Positions 1 to 32,721 of a stretch of 64,000 bases of DNA are shown here, piece after piece (the first letter of the stretch is position 1; each line of letters opens with the position of its first letter). The stretch is from Maea johnstoni. Taxonomy: Eukaryota; Annelida; Polychaeta; Spionida; Magelonidae. The stretch is from the NCBI GenBank assembly GCA_963942565.1, contig OZ012700.1, forward strand, positions 22,466,717-22,530,716. Direction: 5' to 3'. Both the position numbers and the translations under genes were made by a program. The notes under the pieces were generated by a model. It ran no database searches, was not told where the DNA came from, and worked only from the letters and a program-made list of their open reading frames with translations.

Positions 1-20551
<20,551 letters not shown>

Positions 20552-22235
20552 ATCTGAAAAGAGTACTTTTATGGAAATTACACAAGAATATTTTTTAGGG
20601 TCAAAGTTCAAGGTTGTGAAGGCCTGCGCTGGCTGCAGACGAACTACAGCTACCCATTCATGCGCGACGATGCAGCCTTAAAAATCCCGATCATTCTGGT
20701 CATAGCTTTCTGCCAAAAGCATCTTACGGAAATATTTCAAGGAGGGATCTAGATCTACAACGTACCCTTAAATATTTCTCTGATTCATGACCTATACCAA
20801 TGCCCATCGATGTTTGCCTCGTCATTGATGAATTGTAATTACCGAACCACTCTCCGCTAGAATTTACTGATTACAATCCATGTGACATGCCTAGGACAAT
20901 GGGTAGTGAGTACCGACACAGGGTGATACGCATTGACGTCACGGTGATGTCACATTTCACTCATCTCAATATGCGTTTTATTGGGTTTCTAGTGTTATTC
21001 ATGAGGAGTTGATTTCCTACAATAATTCCCAAAAGGGGGTGCGCACTATACACAAAGCTAAGGTCTATACATCATTTTAAAGGCCTGGACAAGGGGTGCG
21101 TCTTATATACGGGTGCGTCTTCTACACGCGAAATTACGGTATGTTAATAATACGATCACAACTAAAGCACTCAGAAATGTCCTGACCACTTTGGAGATAT
21201 TGTTGTGACTGTTTTTCGAAAAGTATATGATGAAGAATGTTGATCGCATCCCAGCCCCCACAACTCTCCCTCAACTCCTGTAGAACGCACAATGTACGCG
21301 TCTGTTCATTTATAGCGTACATAGCGTGTGGTTCCGCTTCGCTATATATAAAAACGCTGTACTTTTTTATTTGTACCTTCTTTATGTTAGCGGCGGCTAC
21401 CGTTGCTAACATTAAGATAAGCTATGATGCGAAAACTCCCCAATTCGCTATATTTGGGACGCGCGTCATATGTGTGTTCTACAGTAAATATCATCTGTGG
21501 CATAAGATGTGTTAATTTCTATATTTGGATTTCTTAAAGAATCTCTGAAGGTAACCAATATTAGAACTATTATTGTATTGATAAAACCGCCCAGCCAGTT
21601 ACCTTGGTGCTTTTTTCGTTAATGCATATGGTGATGTCATCGGTATCTACAAAATGGTGCTAATTTTGTTAAGTTGATAGGTAACCCGTTGTTTTCTAAA
21701 GAAAACTTGCTCACTTTTTCCTTGTGTCTTCATCCTAAATTCGAAGAAGGTTATTAAACTCATAATTACAGAAATTTGTGTATATAGAGAGGTGATTCAT
21801 GTGAATTTTCTATTGCAGGCTAAACTGCAGGGCTATTGATGTCAATTCTCTCAATTTACCTTGGGGATTTCTAATGTCATGTCCATGAGCTCTTGATTAC
21901 ATTTGATTAATTTTCAAGATAATTTAGGAATATTTGGAATTAAATCCTAGTGCTGCAAGAACTTAAGTCGTTATTCTACTGCAGCAATTGTTTCCGTTTA
22001 TATAAATATGCTTTAGCAACTATGTTTGAATTTGTATATTCATAGTATGCAATTATATATGTTACCTGGTGCTTAAAGTGTAATATTATTTGCAATAAAA
22101 TGTATCCTTCAAGTGGAATCAAATGTTATGTTGCTAAAAGATCAATTGCATATTTATAGTATTCATTATTCATGTTTCCGGGCCCTCAAGGTGTTTCTTT
22201 TCTTTTTTTTCTTTGGGGGGTGGGGTGCCTAGAGA
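20552..22235. other. MSH6 3' flank
   Basis: It includes a pogo/Tigger-like right end at ~21,080-21,138 (gggtgcgtcttatatacggg then ttacggta) without a visible left end. AATAAA occurs near 22,095. No gene is recognised. Confidence 0.5.
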
Positions 22236-22239
22236 GGTA

Positions 22240-22263
22240 AGCGTTGGCTGTTACTTTTCTAGA
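22240..22263 (+). repeat. 24-bp direct repeat outside the foldback, left
   Basis: The block gtaagcgttggctgttactt with four more matching bases also occurs at 29,779-29,802 in the same orientation, on the far side of the 6.9-kb inverted repeat. It could be a remnant of the duplicated target or a chance local duplication. Confidence 0.5.
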
Positions 22264-22459
22264 GAGGTAATAAGTAACAAAGACATTTTTCTGGGCCTAT
22301 TAATGTATAGGAGGAGAGTGCTTTCCAGTGATAAGGTATAGAATACATTTTGACAATGTTGAGTCTTTTCTTAAGATCATACAGTAGTGAGAGGTTCAAT
22401 GAGGTATGCACATGGAATGCAAGTTAGTTTTTGTATCCCAGTAGGTACAAAAGTTAGTG

Positions 22460-25400
22460 TTAGTACAGTAGCCAGCCACCCATTTTTGAGATTCAGGTTA
22501 ACCCGAGAGCTAGAAAATTTCTGTTGGTATCATGTTTTAGGCCCACACTTGGGGCATACCGCCAGGGTGGATGTAGACTTCAGAAGTGGTGCACATCTTT
22601 TTTATGGGGTCATGTCTTAAACACCCCAACATATGTAAAAAGGCCCCAAAATGGTCAAAATAATGGGTATAGGGGTAGGAAAGGCACTCTAAAACACTCA
22701 TAACTCAGCTTAGACCTAACATAGGGATGAGTGTTTGGTATCAAAATGTTGGTATGAAAGAGAAGTATCTTTTGAAATACTAAACACAAGACTCACTCTA
22801 TCCCATGATGTAATAAAGGTCATTCAAGGTCAAAATGGCTGCCAAATCAAGAATCTGGGATTTTCCCATATTCTATGGTTTCTGTTTATAAACTTCTCAG
22901 TTTTTTTGAAGGTATGTATTTCTTTTCTGTAGCCACTTTTTCTGAAGAAATGAATATTGGTGGAGTTGTTGAACATTTTAGAAAGTTCGATGACTAGAGT
23001 TTTAAGGCCAATTTTGAGCTTTAAGGTGCAAAGCAGGGTACCAAGCCCACCAGGAGACCCAAAAAAGTGCCTAAAATGGTACAAATTTGAAAACCAAAAT
23101 GATTGTATCTTAAGTTTTACAAGTAGGAAGGGAGAAAATGATGCACCAAATTATCAGGTCTAATTTTCTCTTCAATCTGGAAGATAATGGTAAAATAATA
23201 TTGAAATTAAGGGGTCGTTAAAGGTCAAATAAAGGTCAAAATGTCATTTTTACTCTAAGAAATCTAAATTTTGATGAAGAGATTTTGATGAGGTAGTTGT
23301 GTTTTGTCATGTTATAATTATCAAACCAAGCTATCACAATAATTGACAGATAAAAATCCTTAAATATGGTCCAGCAATACATTTTCTACCATTTACTGGT
23401 GAAAATGAAGTGGTTTTAAGTTAATATGGAGGTGTGGAATGTGACATTTGGCACTTCCATGCTTAAAGTAAGTGAATAAGGATGGGTTGTGAGAAAGTGC
23501 TAGTATGGGACCACTGTTTAGGTCATAACAGTGGTGATCATCAAACATTATAGGCATTGTTTGGTATCAAAATGCTAGTTGTAAGACAATCTTTCCATTT
23601 CATGCAACAGATCTAGGGTAGGGTATTCTGATGTGATATTAGAGGTCATTCAAGGTCAAACTAACCCCAATTTCATGATTTAAGGCATTTTGTCTTTGAA
23701 TGTTCCATTTGGCTGCTTATTAAAGTCTCATGGAATACATATTTTATCCTGGAAATATGTTTAGGTGAGAAATATCTTTAAAAAGGATTCTGAGACATTT
23801 TTTGAAGTCATTTCAAGGCAAAGTCTGGACCAATCGGGAATATTAAGGGACCAAAATGACAAAATGCCTGATTGCGGGTGCACTCAAATATTGAAGTGAA
23901 GCAGCAGAAAGTTGGCAAAACAGATCGAGTCATATCTTTTATGGTATGTCAGCATTCATTTTCATGGGGAGAATAAGCCTTTTGACTTGCCTATTGTGTT
24001 TGTCATGTGAGATTATAAAGGCAGTGTAAAATATCACTGAGATTTGAGGGAAAATCAAGGTCAAATAAAGGTCAAAACATCCTTTTTTCTCTAAAATAGT
24101 CAAATTTTGATGAAGAAATTTTGAAGAAGTAGTTATATTTTGTCATTATATAATTTCCAAACCAAGCTATCATAATAATTGACAGATGAATAATCTCAAA
24201 TACGGTCCAGCAATACATTTTCTTTCATTTACCAGTGAAAATGGAGTGGTTTTAAGTAAGTATGCACGTGTTGAATGTGACATTTGGCTATTCCAAGCTC
24301 AAAATAAGTGTATAAGGACGGGTTGTAGGAAAGTGCTAGTATGGGACCAGTGTTTAGGTCATAAAAGTTGTGATCATCAGGCATTGTTTGGTATTGAAAT
24401 GCTTGTTGTAAGACAATCTTTCCATTTCATGCAATCAACCTAGGTTAGGGTATTCTGTTGTGAAATTAGAGGTCACTCAAGGTCAAACTAACCCCAATTG
24501 TATGATTTCAAGCATTTTGTCTTTGAATTTTCCATTTGGCAGCTTATTAAAGTCTCCTGGAATACATATTTTAATCCTGGAAATATTTTTAGGTGAGAAA
24601 TATCTTTAAAAAGGATTCTAAGACATTTTGAAGTCATTTCAAAACAAAGTCTGGACCAATATGGAATATCTAGGGACCAAAATGACAAAATGTCTGATTA
24701 GGGATGCCCTCAAATATTTAAATGAAACAGCTGAAAGTAGACATGACAGATCGAGTCATATCTTATGGTACGTCAGCTTTCATTTTCAAAGGGGAGAATA
24801 AGCCTTTTAACTTGCTTATTTTGTTTGTCATGTAAGATTATAAAGGCAGTGTAAAATATTACTGAGATTTAAGGAAAATATGAAGGTCGAATAAAGGTCA
24901 AAACATGATTCTTTCTCTAAAATAGTCAAATTTTGATGAAGTAGTACTATGTTGTCATTATATAATTTCCAAACCAAGTTACTAAAATAGATATCAGTAA
25001 TATATTACACTGCCTTAATAATTGACAGATAAATAACCTCAAATATAGTCCACCAATACCTTTTCTACCATTTCCTGATGCAAATGAAGTAGTTTGAAGT
25101 CAATATGGAGGTGTGGAATGTGACATTTGGCTATTCCATGCTTAAAAATGTGTTTAAGGATGGCTTGTGAGAAAGTGCTAGAATGGGACCTCTGTTTAGG
25201 TCATAAAAGTTGTGAGCAACAAACATTATAGGCATTGTTTGGTATTGAAATGCTTGTTGTAAGACAATCTTTCCATGTCATGCAACCAACCTAGGGTAGG
25301 GTATTCTTTTGTGATATTAGAGGTCATTCAAGGTCAAACTAACCCCAAATTCATGATTTAAGGCATTTTGTCTTTGAATTTTCAATTTGGCAGCTTATCA

Positions 25401-28400
25401 AATTCTCTTGGAATGCATATTTTATCCTGCAAATATTTTAGGTGAGAAATATCTTTAAAAATAATTGTCAGACATGTTTTTGAGTCATTTCAAGACTAAG
25501 TCTGGGTCAATCTTGCATATTTAGGAGCCAAAATGAGAAATTGCCTGATTACGGGTGCACCTAAATAAAAGTGAAGTAGCAGGAAGTTGACATAAAATTC
25601 ATATCTTATGGTATATCAGCTTTCATTTTCACTGGGGGTAAGAATACACTTTTTAACTTGCCTTTTGTGTTTTTCTCATGGAAGTGAAGGCAGTGTAATA
25701 TATTACTGAGAATTATTTTGGTAACTTGGTTTGGAAATTATATAATGACAAAAAAGAACTACTTCATCAAAATTTGACTATTCTAGAAAAAGAATCATAC
25801 TTTGACCTTTATTTGACCTTTATTTTTTCCTTAAATCTCAGTAATATTTCACACTGCCTTTAAAATCTTACATAACAAGTGCAATAGGCAAGTTAAAAGG
25901 CTAATTATTCTCCCCATAGAAAATGAAAGCTGACATACATAAGATAGCACTCAAATTATCATGTCAACTTTCTGCTGCTTCACTTAAATAAATGAGTGTA
26001 ACCTTAATCAGGCATTTTGTCACTTTGTTCCCAAATATTCCAGACTGGTCAAGACTTCGTCTTGAAATGACTCAAAAAATGTCTCAGAATCCTTTTTAAA
26101 GATATCTCTCACCTAAACATATTTCTAGGATAATATATGTATTCCAGGAGATTTTAATACGCAGCCAAATGGAAAATTCAAAGACAAAATGCCTTAAATC
26201 ATGAAATTGGGGTTAATTTGACATTGAATGACCTCTAATATCACAACAGAATACCCTACCAACTGCAATATACAGATCTTTGCTGCAAAGTAGAAAGTGC
26301 TCTGTTTGACCTTGGTCTTTGCCCTTACATGGCAGACACAAATCAGGCATTCTGTTATTTTGGTGCCTTAAATATTAAAGATTGTCACAGACTTTGTCTT
26401 GAAATAACCTGAAAAAGGCATGCGTTTCTCTTTTAAAAGATAGTTCTCACCTAAAAATATTTGCAGGTTGAAATATATATTCTAGGAGAAATTGATGGGC
26501 TTATACACAGACAAGTCAAAGACAACATGCCTCATTAACATATATTATGAATGGGGGGTAATTTGACCTTGAGTGACCTCTAATATCCGACAAAATACCC
26601 TACCCTAGGTTTGTTGCAAGGGATGGAAAATTTGTATTACAACAAGCATTTTGATACCAAACAATGCCTTTAATGCTTTGTGCTCACAACGTTTATGACC
26701 TAAAAAGTGGTCCCGCATTAGCACTCTCTCACAACCCGATTTTAAACACTTAACATAGGCATGAATTGTCCAGTAGCCCATCCCACATCTCCATATTAAC
26801 TTAAAACAACTTCATTTTCACAGGTAATGGGTAAAAATGGTTTGGTAAAACATATTTGAGGTTACCTATCTGTCTATTATTGTGGAAACTTGGTTTGGAA
26901 ATTATGTAATGATAAAACACAACTATTTCATCAAAATTTTAATTTTTTACAGAAAAAATGATGTTTTGACCTTTATTCGACCTTCATATTTTCCTTAAAT
27001 CTCAGTAATATTTTACACTGCCTTAATAATCTTACATGACAAACAAAATAGGCAAGTTAAAAGGCTTATTCTCCCCTTTGAAAATGAAAGCTGACGTACC
27101 ATAAGATATGACTCGATCTGTCATGTCTACTTTCAGCTGTTTCATTTAAATATTTGAGGGCATCCCTAATCAGACATTTTGTCATTTTGGTCCCTAGATA
27201 TTCCATATTAGTCCAGACTTTGTTTTGAAATGACTTCAAAATGTCTTAGAATCCTTTTTACAGATATTTCTCACCTAAAAATATTTCCAGGATTAAAATA
27301 TGTATTCCAGGAGAATTTAATAAGCTGCCAAATGGAAAATTCAAAGACAAAATGCCTTAAATCATGAAATTGGGGTTAGTTTGACCTTGAGTGACCTCTA
27401 ACTTCACAACAGAATACCCTAACCTAGGTTGATTGCATGAAATGGAAAGATTGTCTTACAACAAGCATTTCAATACCAAACAATGCCTATAATGTCTGAT
27501 GATCACAACGTTTATGACCTAAACACTGGTCCCATACTAGCACTTTCCTACAACCCGTCCTTATACACTTATTTTGAGCTTGGAATAGCCAAATGTCACA
27601 TTCCACACGTGCATACTTACTTAAAACCACTTCATTTTCACTGGTAAATGATAGAAAATGTATTGTTGGACCGTATTTGAGATTATTCATCTGTCAATTA
27701 TTGTGATAGCTTGGTTCGGAAATTATATAATGACAAAATATAACTACTTCATCAAAATTTCTTCATCAAAATTTGACTATTTTAGAGAAAAAAGGATGTT
27801 TTGACCTTTATTTGACCTTGATTTTCCCTCAAATCTCAGTGATATTTTAAACTGCCTTTATAATCTCACATGACAAACACAATAGGCAAGTCAAAAGGCT
27901 TATTCTCCCCATTGAAAATGAATGCTGACATACCATAAAAGATATGACTCGATCTGTTTTGCCAACTTTCTGCTGCTTCACTTCAATATTTGAGAGCACC
28001 CGCAATCAGGCATTTTGTCATTTTGGTCCCTTAATAATCCCGATTGGTCCAGACTTTGCCTTGAAATGACTCCAAAAAATGTCTCAGAATCCTTTTTAAA
28101 GATATTTCTCACCTAAACATATTTCCAGGATAAAATATGTATTCCATGAGACTTTAATAAGCAGCCAAATGGAACATTCAAAGACAAAATGCATTAAATC
28201 ATGAAATTGGGGTTAGTTTGACCTTGAATGACCTCTAATATCACATCAGAATACCCTACCCTAGATCTGTTGCATGAAATGGAAAGATTGTCTTACAACT
28301 AGCATTTTGATACCAAACAATGCCTATAATGTTTGATGATCACCACTGTTATGACCTAAACAGTGGTCCCATACTAGCACTTTATCACAACCCATCCTTA

Positions 28401-29425
28401 TTCACTTACTTTAAGCATGGAAGTGCCAAATGTCACATTCCACACCTCCATATTGACTTAAAACCACTTCATATTCACCAGTAAATGGTAGAAAATGTAT
28501 TGCTGGACCATATTTAAGGATTTTTATCTGTCAATTATTGTGATAGCTTGGTTTGATAATTATAACATGACAAAACACAACTACCTCATCAAAATCTCTT
28601 CATCAAAATTTAGATTTCTTAGAGAAAAAATGACATTTTGACCTTTATTTGACCTTCAACGACCCCTTAATATTGGTATTATTCTACTATCATCTTCCAG
28701 ATTGAAGAGAAAATTAGACCTGATATTTTGGTGCATCATTTTCTCTCTTCCTACTTGTAAAACTTAAGATACAGTCATTTTGGTTTTGAAATTTGTACCA
28801 TTTTAGGCACTTTTTGGGGTCTCCAGGTGGGCTTGGTACCCTGCTTTGTACCTTAAAGCTCAAAGTTGACCTTAAAATTCTAGTCAATGATCCTTCTAAA
28901 ATGTTCAACAACTCCACCAATATTCATTTCTTCAGAAAAAGTGGCTACAGAAAAGAAATACATACCTTCAAAAAAACTGAGAAGTTTATAAACAGAAACT
29001 ATAGAATATGAGAAAATCCCAGATTCTTGATTTGGCAGCCATTTCGACCTTGAATGACCTTTATTACATCATGGGATAGAGTGAGTCTTGTGTTTAGTAT
29101 TTCAAAAGATACTTCTCTTTCATACCAACATTTTGATACCAAACACTCATCTCTATGTTAGGTCTTAGCTGAGTTATGAGTGTTTTAGAGTGCCTTTCCT
29201 ACCCCTATACCCATTATTTTGACCATTTTGGGGCCTATTTACATATGTTGGGGTGTTTGAGAAAGGACCCCATAAAAAAGATGTGCACCACTTCTGAAGT
29301 CTACATCCACCCTGGCGGTATGCCCCAGGTGTGGGCCTAAAACCTGATACTAATGGAAATTTTCTAGCTCTCGGGTTAACCTAACTCCTAAAATAGAGCC
29401 CTTTTCTTGATCTGGCTACTGGACT
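22460..29425. repeat. ~6.9-kb inverted repeat (foldback element) with internal 0.83-kb units
   Basis: Left and right arms mirror about one axis near 25,938. For example 22,540-22,602 pairs with 29,280-29,340, 22,957-23,163 with 28,714-28,920, and 24,186-24,443 with 27,487-27,690. In each arm a unique ~0.75-kb end is followed by three ~0.83-kb repeats (left starts near 23,220, 24,060 and 24,890), with an extra partial unit around 25,715-26,265 at the centre. The outer arms look roughly 95% or more identical and the central units are more diverged. No long ORF, no RT or transposase, and no clear short target duplication. The closest class I know is a Foldback-type non-autonomous transposon, whose long terminal inverted repeats also contain tandem subrepeats. 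Confidence 0.9.
22817..29070. promoter_or_regulatory. array of AGGTCA half-site pairs (DR4 and DR5) in the foldback
   Basis: AGGTCA pairs recur at ~0.41-kb steps. DR4 pairs (spacer ttca or ctca) lie near 22,817, 23,643, 24,471 and 25,321, and as TGACCT on the right arm near 26,569, 27,382, 28,219 and 29,047. DR5 pairs (spacer aataa) lie near 23,222, 24,057, 25,806, 27,801 and 28,640. The pairs near 24,884 and 26,968 have one changed base. DR4 and DR5 of this hexamer are textbook thyroid-hormone and retinoic-acid receptor sites. Whether anything binds here is unknown. Confidence 0.45.
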
Positions 29426-29484
29426 ATGTTCCCTTATTAGAAACTATTTGATCATTATTTTCTGGGTAGGTTAACAGTTGGGTG

Positions 29485-29696
29485 TTAACCCTTATGCTGC
29501 TGTGGCTAATTTGGTCAGAACAAAATGATGCAAAACCCCTGAAAAATCACCAAAACCGTGGTAAATAGGTACTCATCTTAGAGTACTCAGCAAGAGCTAT
29601 CCAATGAATACCAACATGACAGGGTTTAGATGGTTTTAAAAAATCTTTGCATCCTTGTGCTTTAGACGGAAGTAGCCTCAGCATCGTAAGGGTTAA
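29485..29696 (+). mobile_element. piggyBac-like TTAA MITE, copy 4
   Basis: Clear ends TTAACCCTTATGCTGCTG and cgtaagggttaa, with TTAA at both edges. 212 bp, non-coding. Confidence 0.8.
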
Positions 29697-29778
29697 CAGT
29701 GTTAAGGAAGTTGGTTGTACACAGGTGAAAGGGTTCTGTTGTGAAAATGTCAGTAGATGTCCAATTCATATTTTTCTG

Positions 29779-29802
29779 TAAGCGTTGGCTGTTACTTTTC
29801 TT
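29779..29802 (+). repeat. 24-bp direct repeat outside the foldback, right
   Basis: This is the same-orientation partner of 22,240-22,263. The inverted-repeat arms themselves stop ~220-370 bp inside these copies. Confidence 0.5.
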
Positions 29803-30178
29803 AATCCATTCACATCTGGAGATATCGAACATTCTGACACATACAGAAAGTTTTTGATATTAATAACATATCAATATTTTGATAAATATTTGATCGAGAG
29901 CATTTGTGCTTACAAAAATTGGGCTCCAATTCCTCTTTGAATATATTTGAATAAGCGATCTCTTTGAGGAGTTCTGATCTAGTTCCTAGTTGTCAGACCA
30001 TGTGTTCACTACAGATTGCAATGCGTGAGGAAATGATGGTGTTTACTTGGGTGTTCACAGGTGTTCAGTTGGGTGTTAATAACGTCATTGAAGTGTTATT
30101 AGGTATCAGCCTGTTTCCTAAGTGCTAAGGACAGTGTTGAATTGATGCACTTCCAATTTCAAAGCTGTCTGGTGCTAA

Positions 30179-30914
30179 CCCTGGTAGCCGAGTGGTCTGA
30201 GGCGTTGCCACTGACAGTTCGCTGTCTCTCACCACTAAGGGCCTGCCCTGACTACCGAGTGGTCTAAGGTGTTGCCACTGACAGTGTGCTGTCTCTCACC
30301 ACTGAGGGCCTGCCCTGGTAGCCGAGTGGTCTAAGGCGTTGCCACTGACAGTGTGCTGTCTCTCACCACTGAGGGCCTGCCCTGGTAGCCGAGTGGTCTA
30401 AGGCGTTGCCACTGACAGTGTGCTGTCTCTCACCACTGAGGGTCTGCCCTGGTAGCCGAGTGGTCTGAGGCGTTGCCACTGACAGTTTGCTGTCTCTCAC
30501 CACTGAGGGCCTGCCTGGTAGCCGAGTGGTCTGAGGCGTTGCCACTGACAGTTTGCTGTCTCTCACCACTGAGGGCCTGCCCTGGTAGCCGAGTGGTCTA
30601 AGGCGTTGCCACTGACAGTGTGCTGTCTCTCACCACTGAGGGCCTGCCCTGGTAGCCGAGTGGTCTAAGGCATTGCCACTGACAGTTTGCTGTCTCTCAC
30701 CACTGAGGGCCTGCCCTGGTAGCCGAGTGGTCCAAGGCGTTGCCACTGACAGTTTGCTGTCTCTCACCACTGAGGGCCTGCCCTGACTGCCGAGTCGGCT
30801 AGGGCATTGCCACTGATTGTTCATTGTCTCTCACCAGTGAGGGCCTGCCCTGACCGTGAATGGTCTAAGGCATTGACACCGACTGTTTGCTGTCTCTCAC
30901 TGTTCCCCAGGTTC
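30179..30914 (+). repeat. tandem array of a tRNA-like (A-box) SINE head, ~11 units of 67 bp
   Basis: Units begin ccctggtagccgagtggtct at about 30,179, 30,246, 30,313, 30,380, 30,447, 30,514, 30,580, 30,647, 30,714, 30,781 and 30,848. TAGCCGAGTGG fits the RNA polymerase III A box (TRGYNNARNGG), as in tRNA-Leu and tRNA-Ser 5' halves. The units lack T arms, so they are not tRNA genes. The last two are diverged, and only the last continues into a B box. Confidence 0.85.
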
Positions 30915-31085
30915 CAATCCCGCCCTGGGCATGTGAGAAACTTGCCAGTGACTGGGGTTAGTGGTGGATTTCATTGGGTACTCTTTATTTTCCTCCATCA
31001 GTTATAGCTGACTAGTCACAACTGCAATATGGCAAAAAGTGACAATAATTGAAATTCCAAATTGAAAGCTGCTAGCATCCTCCAT
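30848..31085 (+). mobile_element. tRNA-derived SINE (B box plus conserved body)
   Basis: After the last head unit, GGTTCCAATCCC (about 30,910) matches the pol III B box GGTTCRANNCC. The body continues through ggttagtggtggatttca and gggtactctttattttcctc, and the tail is gtgacaataattgaaattcc. Related bodies lie at 9021-9131 and 60,910-61,095. Confidence 0.7.
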
Positions 31086-31105
31086 CCTGCTCATGTAGGT
31101 TTGTT

Positions 31106-31334
31106 TTAACCCATTTATGCCTGGAGATCTACTTGACCAGTGTCTGCTGGACCTGTCATTTTTTTTGCAAATAACTTTGGAATGAAGCTTTTAGTTGCAA
31201 AATGTGTGAAGGAGAGTTTTAGATAAGAGTTCAGATGGACAATTCTTCTTCAAATGTTGTACAAATACTATTGTTAGAGATACATCACCAAAATCGTCAC
31301 GCGGTTTTGGCTGCTACAGGCATGAATGGGTTAA
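31106..31334 (+). mobile_element. second TTAA MITE family, copy with CCCATTTATGCC ends
   Basis: TTAACCCATTTATGCCTG and (reverse complement) TTAACCCATTCATGCCTG are inverted termini with TTAA edges. Confidence 0.7.
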
Positions 31335-31481
31335 CTCACTTCCTGAAATGTGAATGGCACTGAAATAAAGCTGCCTTCAATAAATACCATGTATGTTCTG
31401 TCATTAGTGAACAGGCCTTGAAATAGGGGGGAAAAAGAGTGGCACATTGCTTCTAATTGGGAATTGGTATCTATGAAATGC

Positions 31482-31694
31482 TTAACCCTTATGCTGGTGG
31501 TGCCTAATTTGGCCAATTCAAAATGATGCAAAAAACCTGAAAAATGATTGAAAACCTGGCACATTGGTACTTATCTGAGAGTACTCAGGGAGAGCTTTCC
31601 CATGAATACCAACATGGCAGGGTTTAGATGGTTTCCAAAAATCTGTGCGCCCTTTTGCTTTGGATAAAAGTAGCCTCAGCATTGGAGGGGTTAA
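31482..31694 (+). mobile_element. piggyBac-like TTAA MITE, copy 5
   Basis: TTAACCCTTATGCTGGTGG start and ggaggggttaa end, 213 bp. Confidence 0.8.
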
Positions 31695-32059
31695 GGAAAA
31701 TGACATCATGTTTTGTACATATGGGAAATGTACTGACTGATTGGATAGCTGAACATGTACATGTAATTGAAATGGACAGTTGTTCCAAACATTGTGATTT
31801 ACAGATCAAGTTGTACTGTCAGGATTATGAATTCTAATAAAGAAAGTACCAGTTTCTAGTAATAGTTTTGTTTGCTCTTTTATTACAAACTCATGAAAAT
31901 AGAAAAGGGGGAGGGATGGTTTTGTATTGAAATCAATTGTGGGCCTAAGCCCATTTGAAATGGAAATGGATCATGTGTGGATAAGAAGAGGGGGATATAA
32001 GAAATCAGCTCTGTTTGTATATCCCTGGGGGTGCTAAGAACCCAATTCTGGCCTATTAG

Positions 32060-32150
32060 CGTATATTAGTCGACTGGTTGAGGCTAGCATGTTCATGTTG
32101 ACCAGCTGGTTTCGAATCCACTTGTGTTTGGTCATCTGAGCTGTCAGGTA
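32060..32150 (+). repeat. tRNA-like SINE fragment
   Basis: The block tcgactggttgaggctagca and ctggtttcgaatccacttgt, which resemble A and B boxes, also occur at 42,800-42,875. Both copies are preceded by caattctggcct. A tRNA-derived SINE is likely but unproven. Confidence 0.45.
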
Positions 32151-32721
32151 ACCACAAACAGCACTTGTATCATTATGCCTGAAGAGATATATTGTTATGA
32201 TTTCAGAATTCAGAAACACTGGTGCTACTTACCCTACTTGACTAGTGAATCCTTAAGGAAGGGTTTGTTGTACCCTGCAGAAACTATTATCCAATAGGAA
32301 AGTGCTTTAATGTTGTCTAAGACATATGCCTCATCCAGGGGTTTTCACAGAAATCACAAGTCATCAGGAGTGGTAAAAAAATTGTTTGTGAACAAAGCCT
32401 GCAGTTTCCAGAAAGAGCAATTATGCTATTAGATAGTTGGCCCAATCAAAGTGTTATAGCCAGTGACATTCTATTTTCAAATTAGTAGTAGTCAGCTTTT
32501 TGCGGTATAAATGTTGTCTAGGGTTTGTTTGGAATACACTATCCCAATATGGTTATGTCTTGAATAATCTACCAAATATTTGCTTTTTGTTATTGGTTCT
32601 TTAATAATTTATCTAATGTGAAGTTCTTTGGTAATTCTTTGGACTGTACTTTTTCATGTAGAGAACTTGTCATTATTAAAGTCTGCGCCTAATTAATTAC
32701 TTGTCTGAGGTTGTCTCCTTG

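Noticed and set aside
22957-28920. Mirrored 68-85-codon frames in the foldback arms
   Set aside because: They are short, start at arbitrary positions and differ between units. They look like chance openings duplicated by the inverted repeat.
30179-30914. Cluster of tRNA genes
   Set aside because: Units carry only an A-box half. There is no anticodon arm, T arm or acceptor pairing within 67 bp.
30179-30914. CRISPR array
   Set aside because: Direct repeats are contiguous with no unique spacers, in a eukaryotic genome.
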